From NCBI GenBank assembly GCA_017469795.1, contig JAFUFT010000008.1, positions 1-56,583 of the forward strand: a DNA stretch of 56,583 bases, read 5' to 3'. The stretch comes from Oscillospiraceae bacterium. Lineage in GTDB: Bacteria; Bacillota; Clostridia; Oscillospirales; Oscillospiraceae. A program made the translations under genes and the position numbers. The notes below the pieces were generated by a model. The model made no database searches, had not been told where the DNA came from, and saw only the letters and a list, made by a program, of their open reading frames with translations. Position 1 is the stretch's first letter; each line of letters opens with the position of its first letter. Of the stretch, positions 33,860 through 41,782 are shown in pieces.

Positions 33860-35710
33860 ATGAAAACATTTGAAGCTCCTGAGGGCAAGCTGGTCACAGT
33901 ACTTGTCGATGGCGTGGAAGTTTCCTATGTGCCGGGGCAGGAATATCCCGACAGTGCGGAATTCATCGTCACCGATCCTATGACCGAGCAGCCCTGCAGC
34001 TTTGGTCAGCGGGGCATCGAGCCCTACCGGGCCGCCGTTATGGTGAACGCCAACGGCGTGGACGAGGCCAATTCCGTAAAGGCTGCCATCCAGGGCGGCT
34101 CCGTCACCGCAGAGGCCATGGACGGCGTCCAGATCCGCTCCACCTCTGACGACTTCTCCGCTGTGGTGGCCGTGGGCGGCAAGTATGCCATCCGCAACTC
34201 CCAGCTGACCTTCGACACCAAGTCTGACGGCAAGCACGTCTGCGACTTCTCCGGCTACGGTTCCGTGATCACCGCCCTGAAGGATTCTAAGATCACCGTA
34301 GAGAACACCTACATCAAGTCCGTGGGTGTGGCAAAGCCCGCCGCCTTCAGCGACGAGCGGTCTGAGGTCCTGTTTAAAAACTGCAACGTGGCGGTCCACG
34401 GTGGCCGGCTCTATGACGGCTATGTGAACTCCGCCAACCAGAAGACCATGGTGGCTCCCCCCTGGGTGCTGGGCATCGGCGGCAACGCCCGCGGCATCAA
34501 TCTGGAGGGCGACCGTGGCACCGCTTATGTGGTCAACACCAGTTTCAAGTCCAACCAGTGGGGCGTTCTGTCCACGGATGCAGGTCAGAATATGCACCTG
34601 TATGTAGCGGACTCTGACATGATCCTGCTGGGTGAGGACATCCCCTTCTCCGACACCAGAGATCCCTACGCGGTGAAGTACGGCTCCGGATACGGCTCCT
34701 ACATCATCGGCAACGCCTATGAGGAGTTCTCCGGCGTGGACATCAAGGTCGGCTGCATGGGCGCTGTCCTCCGCGGCGGCACCGGAATCTATAAGTCCTC
34801 CAAGGGCGCCGTCAAGTTCGTCTCCCCCGTCACCGGCGAGACCGTCTACGAAGCCCCCGGCAAGGGACGCATCACCCGCATCGAGGGTGAGTTCGGCGTC
34901 ATGGCCCACGGCGACGGCAAGATCGTTTACACCGAGGGCACCGAGGTGGACGCGGGCAACGCCGTGTTCATGCTCAAGGCCGGCGGCGTCACCTGCGAGG
35001 TCTCCGACGGCGCGGTCCTCAAGACCGGCAACGGTGTAATCCTCCAGATGATCGATGACGACGACAGCCTGGTGGGCGTGGATATGGGCCCCAACGGTAT
35101 GGCCTTCAAGACCGAGTTCAACGAGGCCGAGGGATGGCCCTCCGAGAACGGCAACATCTCCTCCAAGATGCCCAAGCCTGAGGGTCCTGGTGGTCCCGGC
35201 GGTCCCGGCGGTCCCGGCGGTCCTGGCGGTCCCGGCGGTCCTGGCGGTCCTGGCGGTCCCGGTGGTCCCGGCGGTCCTGGCGGCCCCGGTGGCATGGGCG
35301 CTCCGGCCAAGCCCGATACTTTCCTCAATGCCACGGACGTGACCCTCAACGGCAACGTCTTTAACGGCTCCGGCTACTACGGCCAGTCCGCGAAGCCCCT
35401 GTTCGTGAATCTGGGCAAGGGTGCTGTCCTCAACGGTGCCATCTCCGCCACCGAGACCCGTCACATCGACGAGAACGGCAAGCAGAATACCCACTTCACC
35501 ATCAAGGAGTTCTACTATCTGGCCCATGTGGAGAACCGGAACTTCTTCAACGGCGACAACACCGTTGAGGTCACCCTCTCCGACGGCGCCGTGTGGAACG
35601 TCACCGCTCCCGGCATCATCAACAAGCTCACCGTAGGCGAAGGCTGCACCGTCAATGGCGTAGTCACCAAGAACGCAGACGGCACGCTGACCGTCGCCCC
35701 CAAGGCGTAA
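33860..35710 (+). CDS. Beta-helix-like protein with Pro-Gly-Gly repeat insert
   Basis: A 616-residue protein I cannot assign to a named family. No signal peptide, membrane helix or sorting motif is visible. Residues about 60-430 read like a right-handed beta helix: short repeating turns with strands such as [68 protein letters not shown]. Residues 443-478 are twelve consecutive PGG triplets (35186-35293), giving a collagen-like Gly-Pro-rich spacer. Residues about 485-616 resume beta-helix-like turns ([37 protein letters not shown]). It could be a carbohydrate-active or structural protein. AAAGGAG precedes the ATG; it is monocistronic. Confidence 0.85.
   Translation: MKTFEAPEGKLVTVLVDGVEVSYVPGQEYPDSAEFIVTDPMTEQPCSFGQRGIEPYRAAVMVNANGVDEANSVKAAIQGGSVTAEAMDGVQIRSTSDDFSAVVAVGGKYAIRNSQLTFDTKSDGKHVCDFSGYGSVITALKDSKITVENTYIKSVGVAKPAAFSDERSEVLFKNCNVAVHGGRLYDGYVNSANQKTMVAPPWVLGIGGNARGINLEGDRGTAYVVNTSFKSNQWGVLSTDAGQNMHLYVADSDMILLGEDIPFSDTRDPYAVKYGSGYGSYIIGNAYEEFSGVDIKVGCMGAVLRGGTGIYKSSKGAVKFVSPVTGETVYEAPGKGRITRIEGEFGVMAHGDGKIVYTEGTEVDAGNAVFMLKAGGVTCEVSDGAVLKTGNGVILQMIDDDDSLVGVDMGPNGMAFKTEFNEAEGWPSENGNISSKMPKPEGPGGPGGPGGPGGPGGPGGPGGPGGPGGPGGPGGPGGMGAPAKPDTFLNATDVTLNGNVFNGSGYYGQSAKPLFVNLGKGAVLNGAISATETRHIDENGKQNTHFTIKEFYYLAHVENRNFFNGDNTVEVTLSDGAVWNVTAPGIINKLTVGEGCTVNGVVTKNADGTLTVAPKA
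35186..35293 (+). repeat. Twelve tandem 9-bp repeats coding for Pro-Gly-Gly
   Basis: In-frame array of CCY-GGY-GGY units, 12 copies, inside the beta-helix-like gene. Copies differ only at third codon positions, so the amino-acid sequence is kept while the DNA has drifted, which suggests selection on the protein repeat. The copy number could vary by slippage. Confidence 0.95.
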
Positions 35711-35725
35711 CCCGACCCGAAACTG

Positions 35726-35764
35726 AAGGCCCCGGCAGTCCTGTGAACTGCCGGGGCCTTTTCT
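35726..35764 (+). terminator. Terminator of the beta-helix protein gene
   Basis: Stem AAGGCCCCGGCAGT / ACTGCCGGGGCCTT with a 7-nt loop and TTTT, 15 nt after the stop. Confidence 0.92.
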
Positions 35765-35778
35765 GTTCGGGATCCGCG

Positions 35779-35811
35779 AAAAAAGGAGCCGGGAAAACCC
35801 CGGCTCCTTTT
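35779..35811 (-). terminator. Terminator of the thiolase gene
   Basis: On the minus strand: AAAAGGAGCCGGGG, short loop, CCGGCTCCTTTTTT, 17 nt after the thiolase stop. The T-run is on the minus-strand side. Confidence 0.9.
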
Positions 35812-35828
35812 CAGTTATTGTTATCTTC

Positions 35829-37109
35829 TCAGCACTTCTCGAAGATGGTGGCAACGCCCATGCCGCCGCCGATGCACAGGGTGGCAAGGCCCTTCTTGGC
35901 CTCGTCCCGCTTCTGCATCTCATGCAGCAGGGTGACGATGATCCGGGCGCCGGAAGCGCCGACAGGATGGCCGATGGCGATAGCGCCGCCGTTGACATTG
36001 ACCTTGCTCATGTCGAAGCCCAGCTCGCGGGCCACGGCGATGGACTGGGCCGCAAAGGCCTCGTTGGCCTCGATCAGGTCAAAGTCCTCGATGGTCAGGC
36101 CGGCCTTCTTCATGGCCTGGCGGGAAGCGGGAATGGGGCCGGTGCCCATGATCTTGGGATCCACGCCGCCCTGGCCCCAGGACAGCAGCTTGGCCATGGG
36201 CTTCAGGCCGTACTTCTCAACGGCCTCGGCAGAAGCCAGCACGATGGCGGCAGCGCCGTCGTTGACGCCGGATGCGTTACCGGCAGTGACGCGGAGGGAG
36301 CCGTCGGTCTCCTTGGGCTCGCACTTGGCTGCGGCGAAGGTGTCCTCCACGGTGCCGCCGTTGGCCTGGAAGGCATTGTCAGCGGAGAGCTTGAAGGCGC
36401 CCTTCAGCTTGCCCATCTTCTCCCGGTTGGGGTTGGCCTGGGGGAACTCGTCCACCTTGAACTCCACGATCTCTTTCTTGACCTTCACGGGAACTGGAAC
36501 GATCTCGTCCTCGAAACGGCCGGACTCAATGGCAGCGCGGGCCTTGCACTGGGAAGCGTAGCCGAAGTCGTCCAGCTCTTCCCGGGTGATGCCCCACACA
36601 TCGCAGATGTTCTCAGCGGTGGTGCCCATGTGATAGTTGTTGAAGGCATCCCACAGGCCGTCCTTGACCATGGTATCAACCAGGCCCTGGGTGCCCATGG
36701 CAACGTCCATCTTCTTGCCGTAGCGCAGATCAGGCAGCGCATAGGGAGCCGCGGACATGTTCTCCATGCCGCCGGCAACGATGATGTCGGCGTCGCCGGA
36801 AGCGATGGTACGGCCGGCCTCGATGACGGCCTTCATGCCGGAACCGCAGACCATGCCGATGGTGTAGGCGGGCACGGACAGGGGCACACCAGCCTTCACA
36901 GCAGCCTGACGGGCGGGGTTCTGACCCAGAGCCGCAGTCAGGACGTTGCCCATCATGACCTCGTCCACAGCGCTGGCGTCAATTCCGGCGCGCTTGATCG
37001 CCTCTCTGATGACGATAGCGCCCATCTCGGGAGCGGGCGTATTCTTCAGGCTGCCGCCCATGGAACCTACGGCCGTACGGCAGCAGCTCACAACATAAAT
37101 ATCTTTCAT
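35829..37109 (-). CDS. thlA: Acetyl-CoA C-acetyltransferase (thiolase)
   Basis: Condenses two acetyl-CoA to acetoacetyl-CoA, the entry to butyrate-type fermentation, or works in reverse. 426 residues. Catalytic residues are present: Cys88 in MVCGSG, His351-region EANEAFAAQ, His381 in GHPVGASG and Cys412 in LCIGGGMG. It is about 34 residues longer than clostridial ThlA because of an insert at about 241-270 just before the TAGNASG motif. The ATG at 37109 has GGAGG 7 nt upstream; longer readings lie in the promoter. Divergent from marR and the CoA-transferases, which suggests shared control. Ketothiolase with other chain lengths cannot be excluded. Confidence 0.94.
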   Translation of the reverse strand: MKDIYVVSCCRTAVGSMGGSLKNTPAPEMGAIVIREAIKRAGIDASAVDEVMMGNVLTAALGQNPARQAAVKAGVPLSVPAYTIGMVCGSGMKAVIEAGRTIASGDADIIVAGGMENMSAAPYALPDLRYGKKMDVAMGTQGLVDTMVKDGLWDAFNNYHMGTTAENICDVWGITREELDDFGYASQCKARAAIESGRFEDEIVPVPVKVKKEIVEFKVDEFPQANPNREKMGKLKGAFKLSADNAFQANGGTVEDTFAAAKCEPKETDGSLRVTAGNASGVNDGAAAIVLASAEAVEKYGLKPMAKLLSWGQGGVDPKIMGTGPIPASRQAMKKAGLTIEDFDLIEANEAFAAQSIAVARELGFDMSKVNVNGGAIAIGHPVGASGARIIVTLLHEMQKRDEAKKGLATLCIGGGMGVATIFEKC

Positions 37110-37164
37110 TCGTATACCTCCATTTTTTGTCCCCCGTAGCAGGGGCCTTTTTTTACCTGCGATT

Positions 37165-37193
37165 ATTATACGGCACAAACTTTCATCCGTCAA
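37165..37193 (-). promoter_or_regulatory. Promoter of thlA
   Basis: Minus strand: -35 TTGACG at 37188-37193, 17-nt spacer, -10 TATAAT at 37165-37170. It shares the same -35, spacing and -10 as the divergent marR promoter. Confidence 0.87.
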
Positions 37194-37244
37194 CCATTCT
37201 TCCGAAAAGAAATCCGGCCGAGATCCGGATTCCTCCGGGTCTCC

Positions 37245-37273
37245 TTGACGGCAGTTTCGGCCCATGCTATAAT
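37245..37273 (+). promoter_or_regulatory. Promoter of marR and the CoA-transferase genes
   Basis: Plus strand: -35 TTGACG at 37245-37250, 17-nt spacer, -10 TATAAT at 37268-37273, 40 nt before the marR start. Confidence 0.88.
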
Positions 37274-37282
37274 TTTATTATA
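37268..37282. promoter_or_regulatory. Palindrome overlapping the marR -10 box
   Basis: TATAAT-TTT-ATTATA is a perfect 15-bp palindrome covering the -10 box and the likely transcription start. AT-rich palindromes of this size are typical MarR operators, so it may be the site of autorepression. Binding is inferred. Confidence 0.5.
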
Positions 37283-37312
37283 CATTACTGATTATAGATT
37301 GGGGAGATTTCC

Positions 37313-37771
37313 ATGGAAACCGCCGGCACTCCCGCCACAGCCGCCACCGCCGCTCCGGACAGTCTCACGAGCCGACTCCGCAAGATGGAATGGCTTGTCA
37401 CCTGGGCCCACGGCGAGGCGCTGAAAAAGCATGGCGTCAACATGTATCAGGCCATGAGTCTGATCTATATCGCGGGTTTCGGGAAGATCCGTCCCGTCAA
37501 TCAGCGCACCATCGAAAAATACCTGTATCTCTCCAACCCCGGTGTGTCCAAGATCATCTCATTTCTGGAACGGGAGGGATATGTCGAGCGGAATATGGAT
37601 CCCTCGGACGCCAGGAGCTACCGGCTTCAGGCTACAGAGAAGGGGGAGCAGTTTGCCGAAGTTCTCAACGAAGCCATTCTGGAATCCGACGAGATCATTA
37701 TGAAGCCGCTCACCGCGGCGGAGCGCAGAACGCTGCTCAAGCTGCTGGAGAAAATCGGCAAGGACCACTGA
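37313..37771 (+). CDS. MarR-family transcriptional regulator
   Basis: A 152-residue MarR-type winged-helix protein. An Ala/Thr/Pro-rich N-terminal tail of about 20 residues precedes the helices. The recognition region is RTIEKYLYLSNPGVSKIISFLEREGYVERNMDPSDARSYRLQATEKG, in which the wing DPSDARSYRL is characteristic. C-terminal helices form the dimer interface. It is the first gene of the transcript with two CoA-transferases (16 nt ahead) and is divergent from the thiolase, so it probably senses an acyl-CoA or organic acid and controls both arms. The effector is unknown. Confidence 0.92.
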   Translation: METAGTPATAATAAPDSLTSRLRKMEWLVTWAHGEALKKHGVNMYQAMSLIYIAGFGKIRPVNQRTIEKYLYLSNPGVSKIISFLEREGYVERNMDPSDARSYRLQATEKGEQFAEVLNEAILESDEIIMKPLTAAERRTLLKLLEKIGKDH

Positions 37772-37787
37772 AAGGAGGCCAAGCTGC

Positions 37788-39071
37788 ATGAACGAATTGT
37801 ATCAGAACAAAAAGACCGATCTGCAGGGGTGCCTGGACCTGATCGAATCAGGCGATCACATCTGTTTCGCGGGCGGCTGCAACCAGCCGGCGGCCTTTAT
37901 GAGCCGCTTCCATACTGTGGCCTCCAGAGTCACCGACGTGGAATGCATCAAATCCCGCTCCGGCGACTATGAGTTCGTCCGGGCCGCAGGCATGAACGGC
38001 CACATCAACACCGGCTCCCCTCTCTACGGCGAGGCCTTTATGGAGGGCATGAAACACGGAAACACCAGTCACATCGTCTGCGATATGCACGACTACGCCC
38101 GTTTTGTATCGGAGCACAAGCCGACCAATGTATTTGTCGCTGCAGTCAGTCCCATGGATGAACAGGGCTTCTTCCAGGTGGGTATGAACCTCATGTGGGA
38201 GGAAGAGTGCCTGAAGACCGCGCAGAAGATCATTCTGGAGGTCAACGAGAATCTTCCCCGGCTCCCCGGCGGACTGGACATCCACATCAGCGACGTAACT
38301 GCCTTTCATGAATCCACCTATCCTCTTCCGGAACGCCGGGAGGAACCGCCCACGGAGGTGGAGGCCCGGATCTCCGACTATATCGCGGACATCGTCTCCG
38401 ACGGTGACTGTCTGGAACTGGGCACCGGAACCCTGTCTGACGCCATCGCCGAACGGCTTATGGATCACCGGGAACTGGGACTCCATACGGAATGGTTCAA
38501 TACTGGCGTTGGGCACCTGATCAAAGCCGGGATCATCACCGGCGAACACAAAAACATCGACCACGGTCTTGCAGTGGCCTCTGCCGCCTGGGGTGAGCAG
38601 AAGCTCTACAATGCCCTTGCATGCAATCCCAAAGTCGCCATCCGGCCGGCCAGCTATGTCTGTGATCCCGCCGTGATCTCCGGCATGGACAATATGATCG
38701 CCATCAACACTCTGGTGGAGATGGATCTGACCGGTCAGGTCTGCTCCGAATCCATCGGGACAAGGCAGATCTCCGGCTCCAGCGGAAACCTGTGCTTCTC
38801 TCTGGGAGCCATCCATTCCAAGGGCGGAAAGAGCATCCTCTGCTTCCCTTCCATGACCCGGAAGGGCATCAGCAAGATCCGCCCCCAGCTCAGTCCCGGC
38901 GCCGCCGTGACCATTCCCCGGAACTACGTGGACTATATCATCACCGAATACGGCGTTGCGCGGATGAAGGGCCGCAGCGTCAAGGAGCGCACGGAGCAGC
39001 TCATCACCATCGCCCACCCGGCGGTCCGGGATGAACTGCGTGCCTACGCCAAGGCACAGTACTATATTTAA
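37788..39071 (+). CDS. Acetyl-CoA hydrolase/transferase family CoA-transferase, copy 1
   Basis: A 427-residue family I-like CoA-transferase of the acetyl-CoA hydrolase/4-hydroxybutyrate CoA-transferase (Cat/AbfT) type. Candidate catalytic glutamate Glu235 in GLHTEWF. The conserved C-terminal blocks are present: AIHSKGGKSILCFPSM and IPRNYVDYIITEYGVARMKGRS. Compared with copy 2 and the family, the glycine loop reads LGTGTLSDA rather than LGIGSMPNA, and the post-glutamate residues are WFNTG, so its substrate may differ. It probably moves CoA between acetate and a short-chain acyl-CoA, for instance butyryl-CoA. AAAGGAGG precedes the ATG; 16 nt after marR and 12 nt before copy 2. Confidence 0.9.
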   Translation: MNELYQNKKTDLQGCLDLIESGDHICFAGGCNQPAAFMSRFHTVASRVTDVECIKSRSGDYEFVRAAGMNGHINTGSPLYGEAFMEGMKHGNTSHIVCDMHDYARFVSEHKPTNVFVAAVSPMDEQGFFQVGMNLMWEEECLKTAQKIILEVNENLPRLPGGLDIHISDVTAFHESTYPLPERREEPPTEVEARISDYIADIVSDGDCLELGTGTLSDAIAERLMDHRELGLHTEWFNTGVGHLIKAGIITGEHKNIDHGLAVASAAWGEQKLYNALACNPKVAIRPASYVCDPAVISGMDNMIAINTLVEMDLTGQVCSESIGTRQISGSSGNLCFSLGAIHSKGGKSILCFPSMTRKGISKIRPQLSPGAAVTIPRNYVDYIITEYGVARMKGRSVKERTEQLITIAHPAVRDELRAYAKAQYYI

Positions 39072-39083
39072 GGAGGGATCGCC

Positions 39084-40379
39084 ATGACAGAGTTTGAGGC
39101 CCTGTATGCACAGAAAAAAGGCACACTGAACGACTGCCTGAAGGCCATCCACTCCCACGCCCGGGTCTGCTTCGCGGGAGACGGCAACCAGCCCAACACC
39201 GTTCTGGAGCATCTCCATGAGATCGCGCCCTCTGTGGAGGACGTCCACTGCATCAAGGGTCACGAGGGAAACTTTCAGTGCGTCACCGACCCCGCCATGA
39301 ACGGGCACATCAGCTTCACCACTTTCCTCTACGGCCGCACGCTGATGGAGGGTCAGAAAAACCGGAATGTCAGCTTTGTCCCCTCGGACATCTGCGATTA
39401 CGGCAGCTTCATGGCCCAGTATCGCCCGAGGAACGTATTCGTGGCGGCGGTAAGCCCCATGGACGAGCGGGGATATTTCTGCGTGGGCCTGACCAACATG
39501 TGGGAGAGCGACTGCTTCCCCACCTGCGACACCATCATTCTGGAGGTCAACCCCCGTCTTCCCCGGGTCAAGGGCGGCCTGCGGATCAACATCCGGGACG
39601 TGACCGTGCTGATGGAGGTGGACTATCCGCCCCTGATCGTCCCGGACGCGGAGACCACCGACATCGAGGAAAAAATTGGAGAAAACGTGGCGGAGCTGGT
39701 CCGGGACGGGGACACCATCCAGCTGGGGATCGGTTCCATGCCCAACGCCGTGGGACACCACCTGATGGACAAGAAGGATCTGGGCCTTCACACGGAGATG
39801 TTCACCTCCATCATGGGCGAGATGATCCGCAAAGGCGTCATCACCGGCGCCCGGAAGAACTACAACAAGGGCCTGCATATCGGCTGCTTCGCCGGTGGAG
39901 ACCTGGCGCTCTATGACACGCTGGCCACCAATCCGGCCGTGCGGCTCCAGCCCACCCGGGTGGCCGTGAATCCGGCGGAGATCTCCAAAAACGACAATCT
40001 GGTCTCCATCAACACCATCATCGAAATGGACATCACCGGGCAGGTCTGCTCCGAGTCCATCGGCCCCACCCAGTTTTCGGGCACCGGCGGCGCGTTCTGC
40101 TTCGCCTTCGGGGCGCTCCATTCCAAAGGCGGAAAGGGCGTTCTGGCCTTCCAGGCCGCCACCAAAAAGGGCGTTTCCAAAATCGCCTCCCAGCTCAAGC
40201 CGGGAGCGGCCGTCTCCATCCCCAGGAACTACGTGGACTATGTGGTGACGGAATACGGCATCGCCCATCTCCGGGGCCGCAGCGTCAAGGAACGGGCGCT
40301 GGCCCTGATCGGCATCGCCCATCCGGAGGCCCGGGAGGAATTGCGGCGGTACGCCAAGGAACAGTTTATCATCGTCTGA
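39084..40379 (+). CDS. Acetyl-CoA hydrolase/transferase family CoA-transferase, copy 2
   Basis: A 431-residue paralogue of the preceding gene. It is closer to the family pattern: LGIGSMPNAVGHHLMDKKDLGLHTEMF with candidate catalytic Glu238, the same position as I recall for the 4-hydroxybutyrate CoA-transferase active glutamate. C-terminal blocks ALHSKGGKGVLAF and IPRNYVDYVVTEYGIAHLRGRS are intact. Likely reaction: acyl-CoA + acetate to acyl acid + acetyl-CoA, with butyryl-CoA or 4-hydroxybutyryl-CoA as candidates. AAGGAGG lies 8 nt before the ATG. No clear terminator follows before the next promoter region. Confidence 0.91.
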   Translation: MTEFEALYAQKKGTLNDCLKAIHSHARVCFAGDGNQPNTVLEHLHEIAPSVEDVHCIKGHEGNFQCVTDPAMNGHISFTTFLYGRTLMEGQKNRNVSFVPSDICDYGSFMAQYRPRNVFVAAVSPMDERGYFCVGLTNMWESDCFPTCDTIILEVNPRLPRVKGGLRINIRDVTVLMEVDYPPLIVPDAETTDIEEKIGENVAELVRDGDTIQLGIGSMPNAVGHHLMDKKDLGLHTEMFTSIMGEMIRKGVITGARKNYNKGLHIGCFAGGDLALYDTLATNPAVRLQPTRVAVNPAEISKNDNLVSINTIIEMDITGQVCSESIGPTQFSGTGGAFCFAFGALHSKGGKGVLAFQAATKKGVSKIASQLKPGAAVSIPRNYVDYVVTEYGIAHLRGRSVKERALALIGIAHPEAREELRRYAKEQFIIV

Positions 40380-40503
40380 TCCGGCGGCTTTCCTCTGCCC
40401 CGTTTTTCCTCCTGTCGTCGGTTTTTTCATACTGTGTGCAACATACCCGCTTTTTCCGCGTCATTATGAGTGAAGGCGAACATACAAGAACGGAGGAATC
40501 CAT

Positions 40504-41583
40504 ATGAAAAAGAATACCAGAGTGCTGGCACTGATGCTGGCGATGATCCTGCTTCTGGCGGCCTGCGGCTCCAGCGCTGGAGCATCCGCGCCGGCCGGGA
40601 ATTATTATGCGGCCGATGCGCCTGCCATGGAGGCAGCCGCAGAAGAGGCTGAAATGGGCGACTGGGACTACGCAGGCAACGATTATCTGGATATCGACGC
40701 AGCGGAAGCCCCCATGGCTGCGGCGGGAAGCGAAGGCGCTTCCTCAAACGCCCAGTCTGCCGAAGGCATCACCGAAGGAACGCCTGCAGCGGCGGATCTG
40801 TCGGAAAAGATCATCTATTCCGCCTACGCCGAGGTGGAAACCACTGAATTTGACGAGAGTGTGGATGCGGTTTACGCGCTGATGGACCGATTCGGCGCGT
40901 TTATGGAGACCTCCTCCGTCACCGGAAACAACCTCACCGACAGCTATTACGGTTACGGCTCCAGCCGCACGGCAGACTTTACCCTGCGGGTGCCGAAGGA
41001 CCGCTATTCCGCCATGACCTCCGCTCTGAGCGAGGTCGGCAATGTGACCTATCTCACCAGCAACGCCGACAACATCACCGCCCAGTATACCGACACCGCC
41101 TCCCGGCTGTCCGCCTATGAGGTGGAGGAGACACGGCTGCTGGAGATCCTCGGACAGGCGGATACCGTGGAGGATATGATCACCGTGGAGAGCCGCCTCA
41201 GCGACATCCGCTATGAGAAGGAATACCTGACCTCCACCCTGCGGAACTGGGACAACCAGGTGGCCTACAGCTCCGTTTCCCTGCATTTGCGGGAGGTCAA
41301 GGTCCTGACTCCGGAACCGGAGGAGGAGAAGACCTACTGGCAGCAGGTCGGTGAAGGCTTTATGGACACACTGCGTTTCCTGGGAGAAGCCTGCAAGGAC
41401 ATCTTCCGGTTCTTTGTAGCCGCCCTCCCTGTGCTGCTGATCCTGGCTGTGATTGCAGTTGTGATCGTGCTGCTGGTGCGCCGTAGCCTCAAGAAAAAAG
41501 CGGCCGCCGGAATTCCCCGCGCTCCGGTCCCCCCTGCCGCGCCGGACACACCGAATGATTCCAGGACCGACGGCACTGAATAA
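40504..41583 (+). CDS. DUF4349 lipoprotein
   Basis: A 359-residue lipoprotein: signal with lipobox LLAAC, an Ala/Glu/Asp-rich linker to about residue 98, then a DUF4349 domain (about 100-325) beginning EKIIYSAYAEVETTEFDESVDAVYALMDRFGAFMETS. The region holds a helical hairpin (TASRLSAYEVEETRLLEILGQADTVEDMITVESRLSDIRYEKEYL) as usual in the family. A membrane helix at about 304-327 is followed by the basic RRSLKKKAAA and a proline-rich tail, so both ends are membrane attached. Function unknown. It is a single gene with a terminator after it. Confidence 0.88.
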   Translation: MKKNTRVLALMLAMILLLAACGSSAGASAPAGNYYAADAPAMEAAAEEAEMGDWDYAGNDYLDIDAAEAPMAAAGSEGASSNAQSAEGITEGTPAAADLSEKIIYSAYAEVETTEFDESVDAVYALMDRFGAFMETSSVTGNNLTDSYYGYGSSRTADFTLRVPKDRYSAMTSALSEVGNVTYLTSNADNITAQYTDTASRLSAYEVEETRLLEILGQADTVEDMITVESRLSDIRYEKEYLTSTLRNWDNQVAYSSVSLHLREVKVLTPEPEEEKTYWQQVGEGFMDTLRFLGEACKDIFRFFVAALPVLLILAVIAVVIVLLVRRSLKKKAAAGIPRAPVPPAAPDTPNDSRTDGTE

Positions 41584-41593
41584 CAGATTCTAT

Positions 41594-41634
41594 CTCCCGG
41601 GACGGCAAAATCCCTGCCGTCCCGGGAGTTTTTT
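41594..41634 (+). terminator. Terminator of the DUF4349 gene
   Basis: Stem CTCCCGGGACGGCA / TGCCGTCCCGGGAG, 7-nt loop, then TTTTTT. Confidence 0.93.
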
Positions 41635-41674
41635 ATGGATTCTGACAAAATTTTGTTTTCCTCCCCTCAACCTA

Positions 41675-41702
41675 TTGACAACGCCCTCTAAAAAAATATA
41701 AT
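41675..41702 (+). promoter_or_regulatory. Promoter of potABCD
   Basis: -35 TTGACA at 41675-41680, 16-nt spacer, perfect -10 TATAAT at 41697-41702. Predicted start near 41709. Confidence 0.88.
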
Positions 41703-41710
41703 ATGCTTGA

Positions 41711-41758
41711 ACCGTGTCATTTGGCGGCTGAGGCCGCTGGACGGCACGGTATTTTTTT
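41711..41758 (+). terminator. Terminator-like hairpin at the start of the pot transcript
   Basis: Outer arms ACCGTG/CACGGT enclose an inner stem GCGGC/GCCGC (loop TGAG) and are followed by A and seven T. It begins within a few bases of the predicted transcription start and ends before the potA ribosome site, so it looks like an attenuator. What would relieve it is not visible. Confidence 0.65.
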
Positions 41759-41782
41759 AAGGAAAAGAACGGGGGAGGATAA

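Noticed and set aside
35186..35293. Regular 9-bp repeats that could be taken for a CRISPR-like array
   Set aside because: Units are contiguous without spacers, in frame, and code for Pro-Gly-Gly in a long gene.
33800..35998. A 732-codon minus-strand frame opposite the beta-helix protein gene
   Set aside because: Low-complexity Gly/Ala/Val/His sequence mirroring the PGG codons, running across two terminators; a shadow of the sense gene.
37107..37265. A longer thiolase start that would add 52 residues
   Set aside because: The extension covers the promoter and lacks a ribosome site; ATG 37109 has GGAGG and matches the family N-terminus.
37848..40430. A very long open frame (860 codons) on the minus strand across the two CoA-transferase genes
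   Set aside because: It lies opposite two clearly recognisable enzymes, has a composition rich in His, Gly and Asp typical of antisense reading in GC-rich DNA, and has no ribosome site or known motif.
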